The notes under the pieces were generated by a model. The model was not told the DNA's origin. It searched no databases and saw only the letters and a list, made by a program, of their open reading frames with translations. 48,230 nucleotides of DNA, taken from a cf. Phormidesmis sp. LEGE 11477 (GTDB lineage Bacteria > Cyanobacteriota > Cyanobacteriia > Phormidesmidales > Phormidesmidaceae). Below are positions 9,801 through 18,803 of this stretch, in pieces. A program made the position numbers and the translations under genes. The stretch spans positions 1-48,230 of the forward strand of contig NZ_JADEXO010000040.1 of the NCBI RefSeq assembly GCF_015207105.1, given 5' to 3'. Each line of letters starts with the position of its first letter. The stretch's first letter is position 1.

Positions 9801-12687
9801 GGTGGTTGCAGAAGTCAAAGGACTGCTGCTCAATCGGACGAATAGAGAGATTCTGATGCGCTATCTTCAGCCGGAGGTACCGCCTGCTCTATATGAATTG
9901 ACTTGGGAGGCAGCGCCCCTGGTGCCAGCCCCAGCACCTATCTTGCCCATTGAAAAGCAGTGGCTAGTGTTTGCTGCCGATCTAAAAGCGGAAGTTAGCG
10001 CGCAGGTGATAGAACAGATTGAAGCCAGGGGCGATCGCACCATCAAAGCCTCTTTCAGTAGCGCCTATCAGCAGCTAGACTCTCAACACTATCAGCTCAA
10101 TCCCGCTAGCATAGACGACTTCAATCAACTAATCACATCGCTATCAGAACAACCCCTAGAAGGAATTATCTACCTGTGCGACCCTACTGCTCAAAATCAC
10201 TACTGCGAAAGCGTGCTTCACCTCGTACAGTCACTGACTAAGACGCGCACCACGCCGCCGCTATGGCTAGTCACACAAGTCATTCAGTCTATCACACAGT
10301 TAGAAGAAACAAAGGAGCTGCGTCTACCGCACATTCAGCAGGCAGCTCTATGGGGATTAGGGCGAGTCATCGCGCTAGAGCATCCTGAGCTGAACTGTCG
10401 TCGGATCGATTTGGCATCAGGCTCAAATTCATCCGATATTGACCAGCTCATAGATGAACTTTACTCTCCTACTATCGAAGATCAAATCGCCTATCGACAG
10501 AACCAACGCTATATTGCTCGTCTATCAGCATACGAGCCAAAAAAAGATCTGCTTCCTATACCGGCTGGTCAGTCATTTCAGCTCAAGCTGAAAGAATATG
10601 GACTGATCAACAATATTTCACTTTTGCCTATTCAGCGGCGATCGCCGGGTCCGCGCGATGTAGAAATTCAGGTGGCCGCCGCTGGCCTGAACTTTCGCGA
10701 TGTGCTCAACGTCTTGGGCTTGTTAAAAGAATACTATGCCGAGCAGCTAGGCATTACCCAGGCTAACCAGCTTACTTTTGGCTTTGAGTGCGCGGGCACA
10801 GTAGTGGCAAAAGGCGATCAGGTAGCCGATCTCGATATTGGTGATCAGGTCATGGCTACCATGCTTACCGATGGCGTCAGTCGATTTGTTACTACCCGCT
10901 CAGAATTTGTAATTCCCAAACCCGCTCAGATCACTTTTGCAGAGGCCGCGACGCTACCACTTGCCTTCTTAACGGCTTACTACGGCTTACAGTCCCTAGC
11001 GAATTTGAAAGCGGGCGATCGCGTTCTCATTCATGCTGCTGCCGGAGGCGTTGGTCAGGCGGCTGTTCAAGTCGCTCAGCGTGCTGGCGCAGAAATTTTC
11101 GCAACAGCTAGCCCTAGCAAGTGGGATTTCCTAAAAGAGCAGGGCATAGCTCATGTTATGAACTCTCGCAGTCTTGACTTTGCTAACGAAATTCTAGAAA
11201 TCACAGAAGGCAAAGGCGTCGATGTCGTTCTCAACAGTCTAAACGGAGAATTCATCGACAAAAGCTTTGAAGTACTCGCCCAGAACGGTCGATTTGTTGA
11301 GCTAGGCAAGATTGGCATCTGGGATGAGCGGCGGGTTCAGCAGACCTATCCCACCGTCCAGTATTTCCCGTTTGACTTAGGGGAAGTCACCAAGCAGACG
11401 CCTGAAATTATTCGCAGTTTGTGGAAAGAGCTGGGTAACTTGTTTGAACAAGAACAGTTTCGTCCGTTGCCGATCAAAACTTTCCCAATTCAGGAGAGTC
11501 AGCAGGCATTTCGATACATACAGCAGGCTAAGCATATTGGTAAAATTGTGCTGACGTTGCCTGCGATCGAACCCAAAGAAAATAAAGCCGTTTCGATCGA
11601 TAGCGATAGCTGTTATCTAATCACAGGCGGACTAGGTGCTTTGGGTCTAAAGGTAGCGCAGTGGATAGCAAAACAAGGTGGTAAGCGCATAGCGCTGATG
11701 TCAAGAAGAGCACCCTCAGTAGAGGCTCAGCAGGTGATTGAACAGCTAGAGGCGCTAGGGACTAGTGTTTTTGTTGTGCCAGGAGATGTGACGCGATCGC
11801 CCGACGTTGAAAACATAATTAGCCGGCTGACCACAGAGAACTCACCCCCACTGAAGGGAATCATTCACGCCGCTGGCATCTTAGAAGACGGCTTGCTCTC
11901 TCAGATGTCCTGGCAGCAGTTCGCTAAGGTGATGGCACCCAAGGTCAAAGGTGCCTGGAACCTGCATCAGGCAACGCAGTCTCTATCAGTAGATTTCTTC
12001 GTTTGTTTTTCTTCTGTTGCTTCTCTACTCGGCTCTCCTGGACAAGGCAACTACGCTGCGGCTAACGCTTTTATAGATGCCCTGATGCAGCATCGCAGCA
12101 AATTAGGCCAGCCGGGATTGAGCGTGAACTGGGGGCCGTGGGCAGAAGCCGGTATGGCCGCTCAGTTAGATACGGACGTTCAAAGTCGAATGAACGCTAG
12201 GGGCATTACGCTCCTCAATCCAGACAAGAGCCTGCAAACTTTAGGTGAGCTGATCGCTCAGTCAGCTCGTCAAGTTGGCGTATTGTCTATAGACTGGGCC
12301 AGATTCTCTGCTCAACTGCCGCCAGGCGTTTCTCTACCCGTACTAGAACGCTTTAGATCTGCTGTTGATGAGAATGAAGGCGATCGCCTTCAAGGACTAG
12401 AACAGCTAAAACAAGTGCCTGCTACGGAGCGCCGCAATCATCTAATGGCGCACATTCAAGCAGAAATTGCCGATGTGCTCGGCTATAGCTCGCCCGAAGA
12501 GATCGCCTTAGACCAGCCGCTAGCAGATCTAGGCGTAGACTCTTTGATGGCAGTCGAATTAGCCAATCAGCTAGAGTACAACCTGGGACCAACCATTCCA
12601 GCTAGTTTCTTGTTCGAGCATCCAACTCTAGAAGGCTTAGTTGAATACCTAATCGAACAAATGCCGTCTGTTGAGTTTGCCGAATAA
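3892..12687 (+). CDS. FAAL-loaded fully reducing type I polyketide synthase
   Basis: A 2931-aa megasynthase. Domains in order: FAAL about 1-590 (P-loop 180-186, R469-G-R471-NHYPQ); ACP1 about 610-690 with attachment Ser649 in GLSSL (the usual Asp before it is Ser); KS about 710-1135 with Cys896, His1031, His1077; AT about 1240-1540 with Ser1384 in GHSVG and HAFH at 1487-1490, the malonyl-CoA type; DH about 1675-1960 with His1706, whose motif reads [10 protein letters not shown] (glycine replaced by Ser1710), and Asp1892 in [10 protein letters not shown]; structural KR half; ER about 2220-2560 with HAAAGGVG (2381-2388); KR about 2575-2800 with Tyr2721 and a LED motif of B type; ACP2 with Ser2884. 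Expected work: activate a fatty acid, extend it by two carbons and reduce fully. There is no thioesterase, sulfotransferase or reductase at the end, so release needs a trans partner. The start codon is the first ATG. Confidence 0.93.
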   Translation: MLDSSITNFVDLLKFRATEHPDRTAYIFLENGEREEARLTYAQLDSKASQIADYLLHSGAKPGDRALLLYPAGLDFITGFFGCLYAGIIAVPAYPPRRNQSLERLQAIAQDCQPTLALTTQKVIADTQKSWKQDPLSANLTWLATDDLPPLLSCATTPLDRWDVALAAAEKSQHLAFLQYTSGSTGTPKGVMVSHENMLHNSKMIYLCFESEPDHTGVSWLPFHHDMGLIGGVLQTAYGGGTVVLMSPVAFLQKPIRWLQAISDYKVVTSGGPNFAYELCAQTAKPEQIAALDLSRWSLAFTGAEPIRPETLQRFSATFAPSGFKSNTFYPCYGMAETTLLVTGGSRSAEPVIYHVNSDALERDRAIASAIPAESKPVVGCGRSWLGQKVEIVDPQTLTPCESGKVGEIWVAGKSIAQGYWQRPEQTEQTFGAKLAGSEASFLRTGDLGFFQDQELFITGRLKDVVIIRGRNHYPQDIEQTVENAHEAMQLGGCAAFSIEKKSAEQLVVTAEVTRTYLRSLNEDEQVKNEIVLAIRRAVSEAHELQIYAIQLLKTGSLPKTSSGKVQRKQCRRQFLDDSLSVVGEWKRDLQAVSAPTEEFSVVLSELSTEPEKIQAVEDWLTHRIAQRVQIAPIEIDRQEPLASYGLSSLQVIEMSTELEAWLGRPVMPTIVYDFPTIAALAQQLVTGDSQGVESEDLGRIRAQKVSLGEAIALIGMGCRFPGAPDIQSFWQLLQDGQDAITEVPLSRWDTDQLESVLSAQNSASQNSMSQNSASSKLAAPKLARWGGFLKHVDRFDAKFFGISPREATYMDPQQRLLLEVCWETLENAGLSVDQLAGSQSGIFLGVSNGDYSRVQGTQLNTDVYYGTGNAFSITANRLSYLFDWHGPSFAIDTACSSSLVALHQACQSLRTGECDLALAGGVNLMLNPQLTVTFSQAQMMAADGRCKTFDASADGYVRSEGCGVVALKRLADAQKDGDPILGVVRGSAVNQDGRSNGLTAPNSLAQQSVIKQALANADINAEQIDYVEAHGTGTSLGDPIEVNALKAVFGEKEGGEALQTENRTCYLGSVKTNIGHLEAAAGMAGLIKVLLSLQHEEIPQHLHLEKLNPYIQLEETPLEIPTENKAWPSGDRPRIAGISSFGFGGTNAHVVVSEAPELPASKSAIPQSVTPESAIPKPVASSSVDSKSVVPKRDLEPASSLHLLTLSAKSDAALKTQVSQYQDWLKRNDGLSLADVCYTASAGRSHFSHRLAIITVSTIQLQQQLQTLSPKPKAAATKTPKIAFLFTGQGSQYIDMGRALYETQPVFRQAIDQCEEILAKKEISLLAVLYPHHQLDDVAQPSVSDSSLDETAYTQPALFAIGYALAQLWQSWGIEPDFVLGHSVGEYAAACIAGVFSLEEGLSLIAERGRLMQALPSGGEMLSILAPLEQVEEWLAPYQESSARVSIATINGPSSVVISGEGEVVSAIAQTLTEQGIKNKKLAVSHAFHSPLMAPMVEDFATIAREIDYSRPKVPFISCLTGEVADREIATADYWTQHIEQPVKFAKGMASLDEKSCDVYLEIGPKPLLLGMGKQCLPLHNSEGSGGSEGSRCWLPSLRSEQDDWQQMLNSLGQLYTKGAKINWPEFYRFASHQKVLLPTYSFQRQRYWLEPETASASTTNSLLSRLSAPSELHPLVGQRFASPVPPIQFQTQISPQQPHYLTCHRVFSQAILPATAYLEIALAADASTVEVSSSTQTITDVVIQRGLILSEAQPTTVQTVLTPQADGTQQFQIFSLENGPEKGSEKSSEETENKTTKPRWVAHAEGTIQPVGSPSPSPIDLAACKASFLQQVPVAEYYEKLHTLGLEYGLDFQAIQQLWASPNQALGKIVLPESLQKSADRYRLHPVLLDASFQILAAAVGETNAKEIYLPAGVEALQVYGALGSSVWAIASIVTNDDAADTAENEAFNSKRAKQLISNVQLVNPSGAVVAEVKGLLLNRTNREILMRYLQPEVPPALYELTWEAAPLVPAPAPILPIEKQWLVFAADLKAEVSAQVIEQIEARGDRTIKASFSSAYQQLDSQHYQLNPASIDDFNQLITSLSEQPLEGIIYLCDPTAQNHYCESVLHLVQSLTKTRTTPPLWLVTQVIQSITQLEETKELRLPHIQQAALWGLGRVIALEHPELNCRRIDLASGSNSSDIDQLIDELYSPTIEDQIAYRQNQRYIARLSAYEPKKDLLPIPAGQSFQLKLKEYGLINNISLLPIQRRSPGPRDVEIQVAAAGLNFRDVLNVLGLLKEYYAEQLGITQANQLTFGFECAGTVVAKGDQVADLDIGDQVMATMLTDGVSRFVTTRSEFVIPKPAQITFAEAATLPLAFLTAYYGLQSLANLKAGDRVLIHAAAGGVGQAAVQVAQRAGAEIFATASPSKWDFLKEQGIAHVMNSRSLDFANEILEITEGKGVDVVLNSLNGEFIDKSFEVLAQNGRFVELGKIGIWDERRVQQTYPTVQYFPFDLGEVTKQTPEIIRSLWKELGNLFEQEQFRPLPIKTFPIQESQQAFRYIQQAKHIGKIVLTLPAIEPKENKAVSIDSDSCYLITGGLGALGLKVAQWIAKQGGKRIALMSRRAPSVEAQQVIEQLEALGTSVFVVPGDVTRSPDVENIISRLTTENSPPLKGIIHAAGILEDGLLSQMSWQQFAKVMAPKVKGAWNLHQATQSLSVDFFVCFSSVASLLGSPGQGNYAAANAFIDALMQHRSKLGQPGLSVNWGPWAEAGMAAQLDTDVQSRMNARGITLLNPDKSLQTLGELIAQSARQVGVLSIDWARFSAQLPPGVSLPVLERFRSAVDENEGDRLQGLEQLKQVPATERRNHLMAHIQAEIADVLGYSSPEEIALDQPLADLGVDSLMAVELANQLEYNLGPTIPASFLFEHPTLEGLVEYLIEQMPSVEFAE

Positions 12688-12739
12688 GGCGAGATGATCG
12701 CTGCTCTCGTACAGCAAAGTTTTGTAGTCGTTACTTTGG

Positions 12740-13579
12740 TTACTGCTCTCGAATAATCGCATCTGCCATCTGATCTAGCAATGTACTGATACGATTGTGC
12801 TTTTTGATCAGCTTGTTCGTGTCGGGCTGCGATTCAGTAGCCAGCTTTGCCAGTTCTAGACTCGCACGAACCAGGCTGAAGACAGGACTATAGGTTGTAG
12901 GTTGACCGCCTCCGCCTTTGAGTCTCTTCGCTTTGGTAGATAGTTCTTCTAGAAGTGGCACCCAATCTTTGCCCGTATCAGCGGACTTTTTGCCAGCAGC
13001 CTTTTTCGTCGTTTTTTGCTTAGTCGCTGATGAATCAAAAGTTTGAACGATTGCGTTATTGTCTTTTGCGATCAGATAGACTTGCTTAAGACTGGAGCTA
13101 ATACCCCTGCCAAAAAGAACGCTGTAAAAGCGAAAAAAGCCATCGTAGACAATCTTGTTTTGAAAGGGTAGCAGGATCGTCTGTACCCTAATGGGCAGAT
13201 TTCTCTTGTCAATAAAATCTGAGGGGCCGCTGGTTAAGCCCAAAACCCCATATACAGTATCATCATCGGCAATAAAAATACTGTACTTCTTTAGAAAGCG
13301 CTCTATATAAAAGTCTCCGAAAATATAGTTTTTCCAGCTCGATATAGTCTCTAAACCCTCTTTGTCTATGTCTTCTGGGTTATCCTGCACAAAGCGATTA
13401 ATCAGCTCGGTATGAGCAAAAAGATAATCTCGAACCTGTATTTTGTCTTCGGCCTCAGTCGCACAAAATGATTCAAAGTCTTTAACTTCTGGTAGAATCT
13501 GCGCCTCCTGATTGACATACCACTGAAGCGGTAGCATGAGACTCATAAATCGCTGGGCATCTGCAGGACTCAGTTTCAT
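12740..13579 (-). CDS. Conserved hypothetical protein, end of Uma2/CcbP operon
   Basis: A 279-aa soluble protein I cannot assign. The N-terminal 185 residues look globular and mixed alpha/beta (DAQRFMSLMLPLQWYVNQ, KNYIFGDFYIERFLKKY, LPFQNKIVYDGFFRFYSV). A lysine/alanine-rich linker follows at about 186-205 (TKQKTTKKAAGKKSADTGK), which may bind nucleic acid or be flexible. The C-terminal helical tail has a GGGG turn and ends in a leucine-rich helix. No signal peptide, no membrane segment and no known catalytic motif is visible. Its start lies 6 bp after the CcbP-like gene stop, so the three minus-strand genes form one transcription unit. It converges with the PKS gene; the 52-bp gap shows no clear terminator. 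Confidence 0.7.
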   Translation of the reverse strand: MKLSPADAQRFMSLMLPLQWYVNQEAQILPEVKDFESFCATEAEDKIQVRDYLFAHTELINRFVQDNPEDIDKEGLETISSWKNYIFGDFYIERFLKKYSIFIADDDTVYGVLGLTSGPSDFIDKRNLPIRVQTILLPFQNKIVYDGFFRFYSVLFGRGISSSLKQVYLIAKDNNAIVQTFDSSATKQKTTKKAAGKKSADTGKDWVPLLEELSTKAKRLKGGGGQPTTYSPVFSLVRASLELAKLATESQPDTNKLIKKHNRISTLLDQMADAIIREQ

Positions 13580-13585
13580 AAAAAG

Positions 13586-14008
13586 TCAGTACTCCTCGTC
13601 TTCGTCTGGCTCCGCAAGTTCATTACCTTGGTCTATCCAGTACTGCCAATCTTCGAAAGCCTGCATGCTTTCATCGTCACCCTTTACTATCTGAAGTTGA
13701 CTTAAGGGAATAGCCACAACATCAGTTTGGCTGGCATCATCATATTCTATATCCACGAATATATCGGTCTCGAACCCATCAGTCTCAGACATGCCGATGA
13801 TTCTTACCACTTCAGCTTTCGGCAGCTTTTGGTTTGACGCTTTGTGTGAAGAACTAGCAGTTGCTCGTTGAGCCTTAAGTGGAAAGTTCAGGTGATCTAG
13901 AAGATAAGAATACCAGCCCATAGAGACTTCGTATTTATCATAACAATCTACGATGATATCGTAGGTGATGCGGTGCTCACGTTCTTCGTCAATAGGAGGT
14001 CTTGCCAT
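13586..14008 (-). CDS. CcbP-like Ca2+-binding protein family member
   Basis: A 140-aa acidic protein. The N-terminal segment IIVDCYDKYEVSMGWYSYL followed by DHLNFPLKA matches what I know of the cyanobacterial CcbP family (Calci_bind_CcbP), in which surface acidic residues, not EF-hands, bind calcium. A middle beta-rich part (VVRIIGMSETDGFETDIFVD) and a very acidic C-terminus (EPDEDEEY) follow. In Anabaena, CcbP buffers Ca2+ during heterocyst differentiation; here no heterocyst genes are nearby, so a general Ca2+ or regulatory role is likelier. It lies 12 bp after the Uma2 gene and 6 bp before the unknown 279-aa gene. The family call comes from recognising the N-terminus, without a profile search. 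Confidence 0.75.
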   Translation of the reverse strand: MARPPIDEEREHRITYDIIVDCYDKYEVSMGWYSYLLDHLNFPLKAQRATASSSHKASNQKLPKAEVVRIIGMSETDGFETDIFVDIEYDDASQTDVVAIPLSQLQIVKGDDESMQAFEDWQYWIDQGNELAEPDEDEEY

Positions 14009-14020
14009 TTGCGGTTGCGA

Positions 14021-14626
14021 TTATAAGAGGTTGCCAGACAGTAGCTTGCTAGCCGCTACTCGTAGCATCGGAAACACAGTGGATTTAATAACATCAGACC
14101 CATAGTAATAGGTTCCTTCGTAAATATTTTCTCCTAGTATAAATACAGCAACCTGTTGTCTATGTCGGTCGATGATCCAATATTCAGGAATTTGCCACCA
14201 CTCATATTGCTGACGTTTCCAGTCGTAATCTCGCCGATAGTTTTCTGTTCTTTCACTACCCGGACTGACTATTTCAGCGACTAACAAGGGAGGGGGTGCG
14301 CCAAACAGTATCGCTCCCTTCCTGAGCTCAGCCATACGCTTTAGGTGCTCAGGCTGCAAAACAATGATGTCTGGCTTTCTATTGACTCTATTATCGCCGA
14401 CTGGACGAACTTGAATTTCTATCGAAGAACTCTTAACCAACCGTCTATCAGCAGACAATCGTTTTAGTAACTCGCTGAATTCGTCTGCGATATAGGTGTT
14501 TTCTTCATCTTCAGGTGGCAACTCAATGACCTCTCCACTACTGAGTAAACGAAGATCGCCTTCTGAAGCTAGGTCAGAATAAAGATACTCTTCATAGTTT
14601 TTATAGCGAACAGACGTAAATGTCAT
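14021..14626 (-). CDS. Uma2 family (DUF820) putative restriction-like endonuclease
   Basis: A 201-aa Uma2/DUF820 protein, a PD-(D/E)XK-fold family greatly expanded in cyanobacteria. The core is visible: RKPDIIVL (about residues 83-90) with the first catalytic Asp, then LLVAEIVSPGSERTENYRRD with the E and following charged residues, and QQYEWWQIPEYWIIDRHRQQV, the family hallmark. Cellular roles are mostly unknown; many copies are thought to be defence or mobile-element related. It is the first gene of a minus-strand operon with the CcbP-like gene (12-bp gap) and the 279-aa gene. The ATG at 14626 fits the usual family start. Confidence 0.9.
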   Translation of the reverse strand: MTFTSVRYKNYEEYLYSDLASEGDLRLLSSGEVIELPPEDEENTYIADEFSELLKRLSADRRLVKSSSIEIQVRPVGDNRVNRKPDIIVLQPEHLKRMAELRKGAILFGAPPPLLVAEIVSPGSERTENYRRDYDWKRQQYEWWQIPEYWIIDRHRQQVAVFILGENIYEGTYYYGSDVIKSTVFPMLRVAASKLLSGNLL

Positions 14627-15022
14627 AAGCCGACACTAGGCTGATTTTTACTGAGTATAGCAAACCGCATCTTGATCTTTGCGCTTCCTAACAGCTTCGG
14701 CTACTTAGCTCTGTCCATCTCCAATAGGCCAGACCGTCGATGCATCACGGTTATGAAAGTGCTAAACGGCTCAAAGAGAAAGTGTTGAAAGTGCTTTCAT
14801 AGGCAGATGAAGCCACTCGGCTACGAAGATCTCAATATTTTTGATGACAGACTGTAGTAGTATCTAGATTACATCTCATTCATTTTTCTCTTCAGTTGTT
14901 TCTAAAGGGCAGGCGCTGAAGAAACTATTAGGTGAAAGGTAATTCTTTCTCTTAGTTTTTAGGCTCAGGCGGCATCTTAACTTAGCAAACTAAAAACGCG
15001 AGGATACCTCCGCTCGTAAGTA
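14627..15022. promoter_or_regulatory. Divergent intergenic region with repeats
   Basis: This 396-bp stretch separates the divergent Uma2 operon and GDSL gene and must hold both promoters. No coding frame is convincing. A repeat-rich patch contains inverted arms tatgaaag (14753-14760) and ctttcata (14794-14801), and between them aaagtgttgaaagtgcttt (14779-14797), which recurs with one mismatch at 46463-46481. Just before the GDSL start a short inverted repeat (gagg-ata-cctc, about 15000-15010) could fold near the ribosome site. I cannot place -10/-35 boxes with confidence. Confidence 0.45.
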
Positions 15023-16087
15023 ATGAAATCATTAGTCACACGTCGGCGGATGCAGCGCAGTCCCCTGACTTTGCTCGCCAGTACGACAGTTTTAGCAGGT
15101 TTGGTGTCAAGTCCACTTGACGCTAGCGCGGCCACTTTTAATCCTATTTCTCGTGTTTATGCCTACGGAGATAGCTATTCCGACACGGGAGCTTCTTTTG
15201 ATATTTCCACTGGCGCTGTCGAGGCGGGCGTCTCAGGATCGTTTGTTTTACCAGCCGATCCGGCGCTAGGGCTCTACGATGCCGACGGCAGATGGACGAA
15301 TGGGCCGACTGCTGTTGAAGTACTGGCTGACGGTATAGGCGCGGATCTCACTAGCTACGCGGTCGGCGGCGCTAAAAGCGGCAGCGGTAACTACTATAGC
15401 TGGCTAGATTCTTTTCAAGATACCGGCGTGTTTGGCCAGATAGATCAGTTCGCAGCCGAGCTGGGCGGAGCGCCTGCCGATCCAAACGCTCTATACTTTG
15501 TCTTTGCTTCGGCTAACGATTTCTTTGAGTACAGCGATTTTGGTCTGTCTGGCACAGTTGAAGAACTCGCTGCCCAAACGGTAGACAATATTGGCCAAAG
15601 TGTCTCTGATCTCTCGGCGCTAGGTGCGAGACAGTTTATGGTGGTTAACTCTTCAGATCTAGACATTTTGCCAGGGGTGATAGAGTTTGACCAGGTTGAG
15701 GGTGCAGAGCGCTTTACAGATTCGGTGAATAGCCTTTTGCGCGATGAACTAGAGGCGATCGCCCAGCAAGAAAATGTTGAAGTCGCGCTGTATGACCATA
15801 TCGCTATTAGCAACAAGATTCGCGCAAATCCCCAAACCTATGAACTAGCCAACGTGATCGATCCTTGTCAGCCTGTTTTCCCGGTAGAGTTGCGCTGTGA
15901 AGCACCTAGAGAACACTATTTCTGGGATGAGTATCATCCGACAGAACGCGCCCATCAGATTATTGGCGAAGACATGGCTGAGTTTGTGGCCGACCAAACC
16001 GTTCCCGAACCCTTGACTACGCTTGGATCGCTAGTAGCAGGTGGATTTTTGTGGGGCTTAGCTAAATATCGCGCCAAGGCCGCCTAG
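15023..16087 (+). CDS. Exported SGNH/GDSL hydrolase with PEP-CTERM anchor
   Basis: A 354-aa secreted esterase/lipase. A basic N-terminus (RRRMQR) and a hydrophobic stretch to about residue 37 (ASA-A) form a signal peptide. Catalytic blocks of the SGNH family are present: GDSYSDTG with nucleophile Ser51, AVGGAKSG, FASANDFF (Asn), and DEYHPTERAH with Asp302 and His305. The C-terminus carries VPEP (327-330), a hydrophobic segment and the basic KYRAKAA, a PEP-CTERM sorting signal, so the enzyme is probably processed and anchored outside the plasma membrane. Substrate unknown. A second ATG at 15050 would shorten the signal peptide slightly. Its TAG stop shares the palindrome CTAG with the stop of the convergent glycosyltransferase gene. 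Confidence 0.9.
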   Translation: MKSLVTRRRMQRSPLTLLASTTVLAGLVSSPLDASAATFNPISRVYAYGDSYSDTGASFDISTGAVEAGVSGSFVLPADPALGLYDADGRWTNGPTAVEVLADGIGADLTSYAVGGAKSGSGNYYSWLDSFQDTGVFGQIDQFAAELGGAPADPNALYFVFASANDFFEYSDFGLSGTVEELAAQTVDNIGQSVSDLSALGARQFMVVNSSDLDILPGVIEFDQVEGAERFTDSVNSLLRDELEAIAQQENVEVALYDHIAISNKIRANPQTYELANVIDPCQPVFPVELRCEAPREHYFWDEYHPTERAHQIIGEDMAEFVADQTVPEPLTTLGSLVAGGFLWGLAKYRAKAA

Positions 16088-16812
16088 CTTCTAACTGCAA
16101 ACCAGATGATTAGCCACAGCGCCCTGATGCCGTCTTTCCAGCTAATTTTCTTGCCTTCTTCGTAGGTGCGTCCGTAATAGGCAATGCCTACTTCGTATAG
16201 TCGCCAGCGCCTGGGCGATCGCGCCATCTTGACTGTAAATTCCACCTCAAATCCAAAACCATCGCAGGTGAGTATCATGTCTTTCCACACTTCTTTGCGA
16301 AACATTTTGTAGCAAACTTCCACGTCAGAGAGCGTCGTATTACAAACGATGTTTAGTAAAGCTGAAATTGCTTTGTTGCCCAACAGATGATGAAAGTAGA
16401 GCACTCGATGTGGTTTGCCATAAAAGCGCGAACCATACACCACATCGGCCCGGCCTTCGACAATCAATCGCCACATCTCTTGCCAATCTCGCGGATCGTA
16501 TTCTAGATCGGCATCTTGAATGACCATCACATCACCAGACGCCTGGTAAAAGCCTGCTCGCAAAGCTGCACCTTTTCCCTGGTTCTTTGGCTGCAGCACT
16601 AATCGAACTGTTGTCAACGCTGCCTCCTTAAACAAACCATGCCATGCTCTGGCCTGCGCGGCTGCGAGCCATTCCCTAGTGCCATCTGTTGATCCATCAT
16701 CAACTACGACAATCTCTTTCTCAACTTGTGGCAGTGCTTCGTTCACCGATTGCAGTACAGCGCCGACTGTATGAATCTCGTTATAAATAGGAATAATGAT
16801 GGAAAGCTTCAT
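16084..16812 (-). CDS. Family 2 glycosyltransferase (polyprenyl/dolichyl-phosphate type)
   Basis: A 242-aa GT-A fold glycosyltransferase. It has LSIIIPIYNE at the N-terminus, VVVDDGSTDGT for nucleotide-sugar binding, NQGKGAALRAG, and QDADLEYDP with the DxD metal motif near residue 100. The layout matches the soluble DPM1-like group that loads a sugar from NDP-sugar onto a polyprenyl phosphate carrier; no C-terminal multi-span region is present, so it would act at the membrane surface. A weakly hydrophobic C-terminus (IRALWLIIWFAVRS) may help it attach. It is convergent with the GDSL gene with a 4-bp overlap at the stops and is not obviously in an operon. The sugar donor cannot be told. Confidence 0.9.
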   Translation of the reverse strand: MKLSIIIPIYNEIHTVGAVLQSVNEALPQVEKEIVVVDDGSTDGTREWLAAAQARAWHGLFKEAALTTVRLVLQPKNQGKGAALRAGFYQASGDVMVIQDADLEYDPRDWQEMWRLIVEGRADVVYGSRFYGKPHRVLYFHHLLGNKAISALLNIVCNTTLSDVEVCYKMFRKEVWKDMILTCDGFGFEVEFTVKMARSPRRWRLYEVGIAYYGRTYEEGKKISWKDGIRALWLIIWFAVRS

Positions 16813-16943
16813 TAATTTGTCGATTGCAATTTTTGTGAAGGGAGCTTAGACGATTGATTATCTTATGCCACACGTCTGAAACGCAAAATGGCATACTAAA
16901 AGCGATCGCTGTCATCTAAGGATCTCTCTAGGGTTATTCGTCT

Positions 16944-18125
16944 ATGCCGCTCAACCGTCGTCGCTTTGTTATTCTCAGCGGACTCGCCCTCGGCGGTGCA
17001 GCCGCTACAGCCACCTCGTGTAGTCCTTCTACTCCTCAGGCTAATGCCTCTGACTACTCAAAAAGCAGCGCAAACCCTACTGCCTCTACTCAGCCAAGTT
17101 CTCCGGCGTCTTCGCTTCCTCACGCACCTGCGCCTGCGGGTCTCTATGCGCCTCAGCGTGGTGACATTCGCCTGGCTGTGATCAGCGATCTTAATAGTGC
17201 CTATGGCTCTACTGACTACCGCTCAGAAGTCACTGAAGGCATCGCTATGCTACCAGACTGGCAGCCGGATATGGTTCTGTGCGCTGGCGATATGGTAGCG
17301 GGTCAAAGTCTCGATCTTTCTGCTTCAGAGATTGAGGCAATGTGGGCAGCCTTTGATGACCAGATCCTGTCTCCCATCCGCGCCGCCGGGCTACCATTCG
17401 CAATGACGATAGGTAACCATGATGCCTCTAGCTATCAGCGCAACGGCGAATTTATCTATGTTTTAGACCGCCAAGAAACACAAAAGTACTGGTCGGGGCA
17501 CCAGTCCGATACCGATCTTACTTTCGTCGAAGCTAGCGGCTTTCCGTTCTACTACAGCTTCAAGCAGAACGATATCTTCTATCTCGCCTGGGATGCGTCT
17601 TCGGCGAATGTTCCTGTCGAACAGGTTGCCTGGGCCGACCGTGCCTTGTCTAGCCCTGAAGCGCAAAGTGCCCGGCTGCGAATTGTAATGGGCCATTTGC
17701 CTTTGTATGCTGTTTCGCAAGGGCGCGATCGCCCCGGTGAATATCTAAACCAGGCCGACGAGCTACAGCGCCTATTAGAACGCCACAATGTACACACCTA
17801 CATCACCGGACATCACCATGCTTATTTCCCCGGCAAATCGGGTCAGCTAAACCTACTGCACTGCGGCGCATTGGGCAGCGGACCGCGATCGCTGTTGACC
17901 GCCAATACTGCCCCCTATCAAACGCTCACTATCATGGATATTTTTCTAGAGGCTGCCAGCGTGGTGTACACCACCTACAACATGAACACCCAAGAAGTTG
18001 TCAATCTGCAGCAGCTTCCTCGTCAGATTGTTGGCCCTACTAGCCGCGAGCTGCGACAAGATGTTTACCTAGAAGACCTCACGCCTGCCGAACAGTCTCA
18101 GCAATATGTTCCTACAGAAACCTGA
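16944..18125 (+). CDS. Tat-exported metallophosphoesterase, probable lipoprotein
   Basis: A 393-aa calcineurin-like phosphoesterase. The N-terminus NRRRFVILSGLALGG is a twin-arginine signal, followed by ATSC with a possible lipid-attached Cys26, then a Ser/Pro/Ala-rich linker to about residue 68. Metal-binding motifs follow: SDLN (Asp82; the usual DxH is Asp-x-Asn84), CAGD (Asp116), GNHD (158-160), GHLPLY, and TGHHHAYF. The set fits a two-metal phosphohydrolase folded in the cytoplasm and exported, acting on extracellular phosphate esters or nucleotides. The DxN form of motif I is a variation worth noting but the rest of the site is intact. It has its own promoter region (16813-16943). Confidence 0.9.
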   Translation: MPLNRRRFVILSGLALGGAAATATSCSPSTPQANASDYSKSSANPTASTQPSSPASSLPHAPAPAGLYAPQRGDIRLAVISDLNSAYGSTDYRSEVTEGIAMLPDWQPDMVLCAGDMVAGQSLDLSASEIEAMWAAFDDQILSPIRAAGLPFAMTIGNHDASSYQRNGEFIYVLDRQETQKYWSGHQSDTDLTFVEASGFPFYYSFKQNDIFYLAWDASSANVPVEQVAWADRALSSPEAQSARLRIVMGHLPLYAVSQGRDRPGEYLNQADELQRLLERHNVHTYITGHHHAYFPGKSGQLNLLHCGALGSGPRSLLTANTAPYQTLTIMDIFLEAASVVYTTYNMNTQEVVNLQQLPRQIVGPTSRELRQDVYLEDLTPAEQSQQYVPTET

Positions 18126-18248
18126 CTATATAAAAGGTTCACCATTCCAAAGTCTACTGTTGCGCCCCTGGGCTCGAACGAAGTACTTTCCGTACGCTCG
18201 CTCAAACAGAGTCCAAAGATAACTATCTGTTAACCCGCGCTTAAAGCG

Positions 18249-18273
18249 GTCACTGGGCTCGTATCCTAGTGAC
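18249..18273. promoter_or_regulatory. Imperfect inverted repeat upstream of small secreted protein
   Basis: Arms GTCACT-g-GG and CC-t-AGTGAC (one mismatch pair) face each other 24 bp before the start of the 137-aa gene. With no T-run it is a poor terminator, and the position suits an operator or a 5' leader hairpin. Function is a guess. Confidence 0.3.
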
Positions 18274-18296
18274 TAGACGCAACTAAGATATCTGCT

Positions 18297-18710
18297 ATGA
18301 AAAGAGCTGCTGTGTTTGGCCTCTTCGCTATTCTATCGATTGCCACGCCCCAAAGCGCGATCGCCGATGAGGTATGGACAACAGAAGAATATGACGTGGT
18401 CTATCAAGAAGATCGCAACAATACTGCTATATGGACCTATGGCGATGGCTTAGGCACTATCTTCATCGATGGCTTAGCTGGCGTCTATACCGATCGAGGC
18501 ACCTACGGCGGCTATTGGGTGCAAGACTCTTCTTCCCTACGCTGCGATACCTTTCGAGAAGGTGCAGACGGTGAGCCGACCTACCACTGGGGAAGTTTTG
18601 ATATCACCTTTATGGATCCCGATTTCCCTTCTCGCTGGGAAGCTGAGTTTGGCCTGTGCGATCGCATCACCACTATCCAGCTCACCGGTACGCCTGTCAT
18701 TTCTCGGTAA
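18297..18710 (+). CDS. Small secreted protein, unknown function
   Basis: A 137-aa protein with a clear Sec signal peptide (MKRAAVFGLFAILSIATPQSAIA, cut near residue 23). The mature part is beta-rich and aromatic, with two cysteines (in LRCDTF and GLCDRI) that could form a disulfide outside the cytoplasm. Glycine/tyrosine-rich turns (YGDGLGTIFIDGLAGVY) suggest a small beta-barrel or sandwich. I do not recognise a named family; similar short exported proteins occur in other cyanobacteria. It is followed 93 bp later by the LapA-like gene, on the same strand. Confidence 0.7.
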   Translation: MKRAAVFGLFAILSIATPQSAIADEVWTTEEYDVVYQEDRNNTAIWTYGDGLGTIFIDGLAGVYTDRGTYGGYWVQDSSSLRCDTFREGADGEPTYHWGSFDITFMDPDFPSRWEAEFGLCDRITTIQLTGTPVISR

Positions 18711-18803
18711 GCTTCTATACAGAAGCTCTGTCATTCTTACCATTAGCCGCTATAGTGTTGTCGAATAAATTCTATTGATGCAGTTTGATTTGAGGCGAAA
18801 CCT

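Noticed and set aside
3892-12687. Olefin synthase (OLS) identity for the PKS
   Set aside because: It shares the FAAL-ACP-KS-AT start, but it has DH and ER domains and lacks the terminal sulfotransferase-thioesterase needed for terminal-alkene formation.
16081-16090. Shared CTAG stop of the GDSL and glycosyltransferase genes as a special signal
   Set aside because: TAG stops on both strands overlap naturally at CTAG in convergent genes; tight packing explains it.
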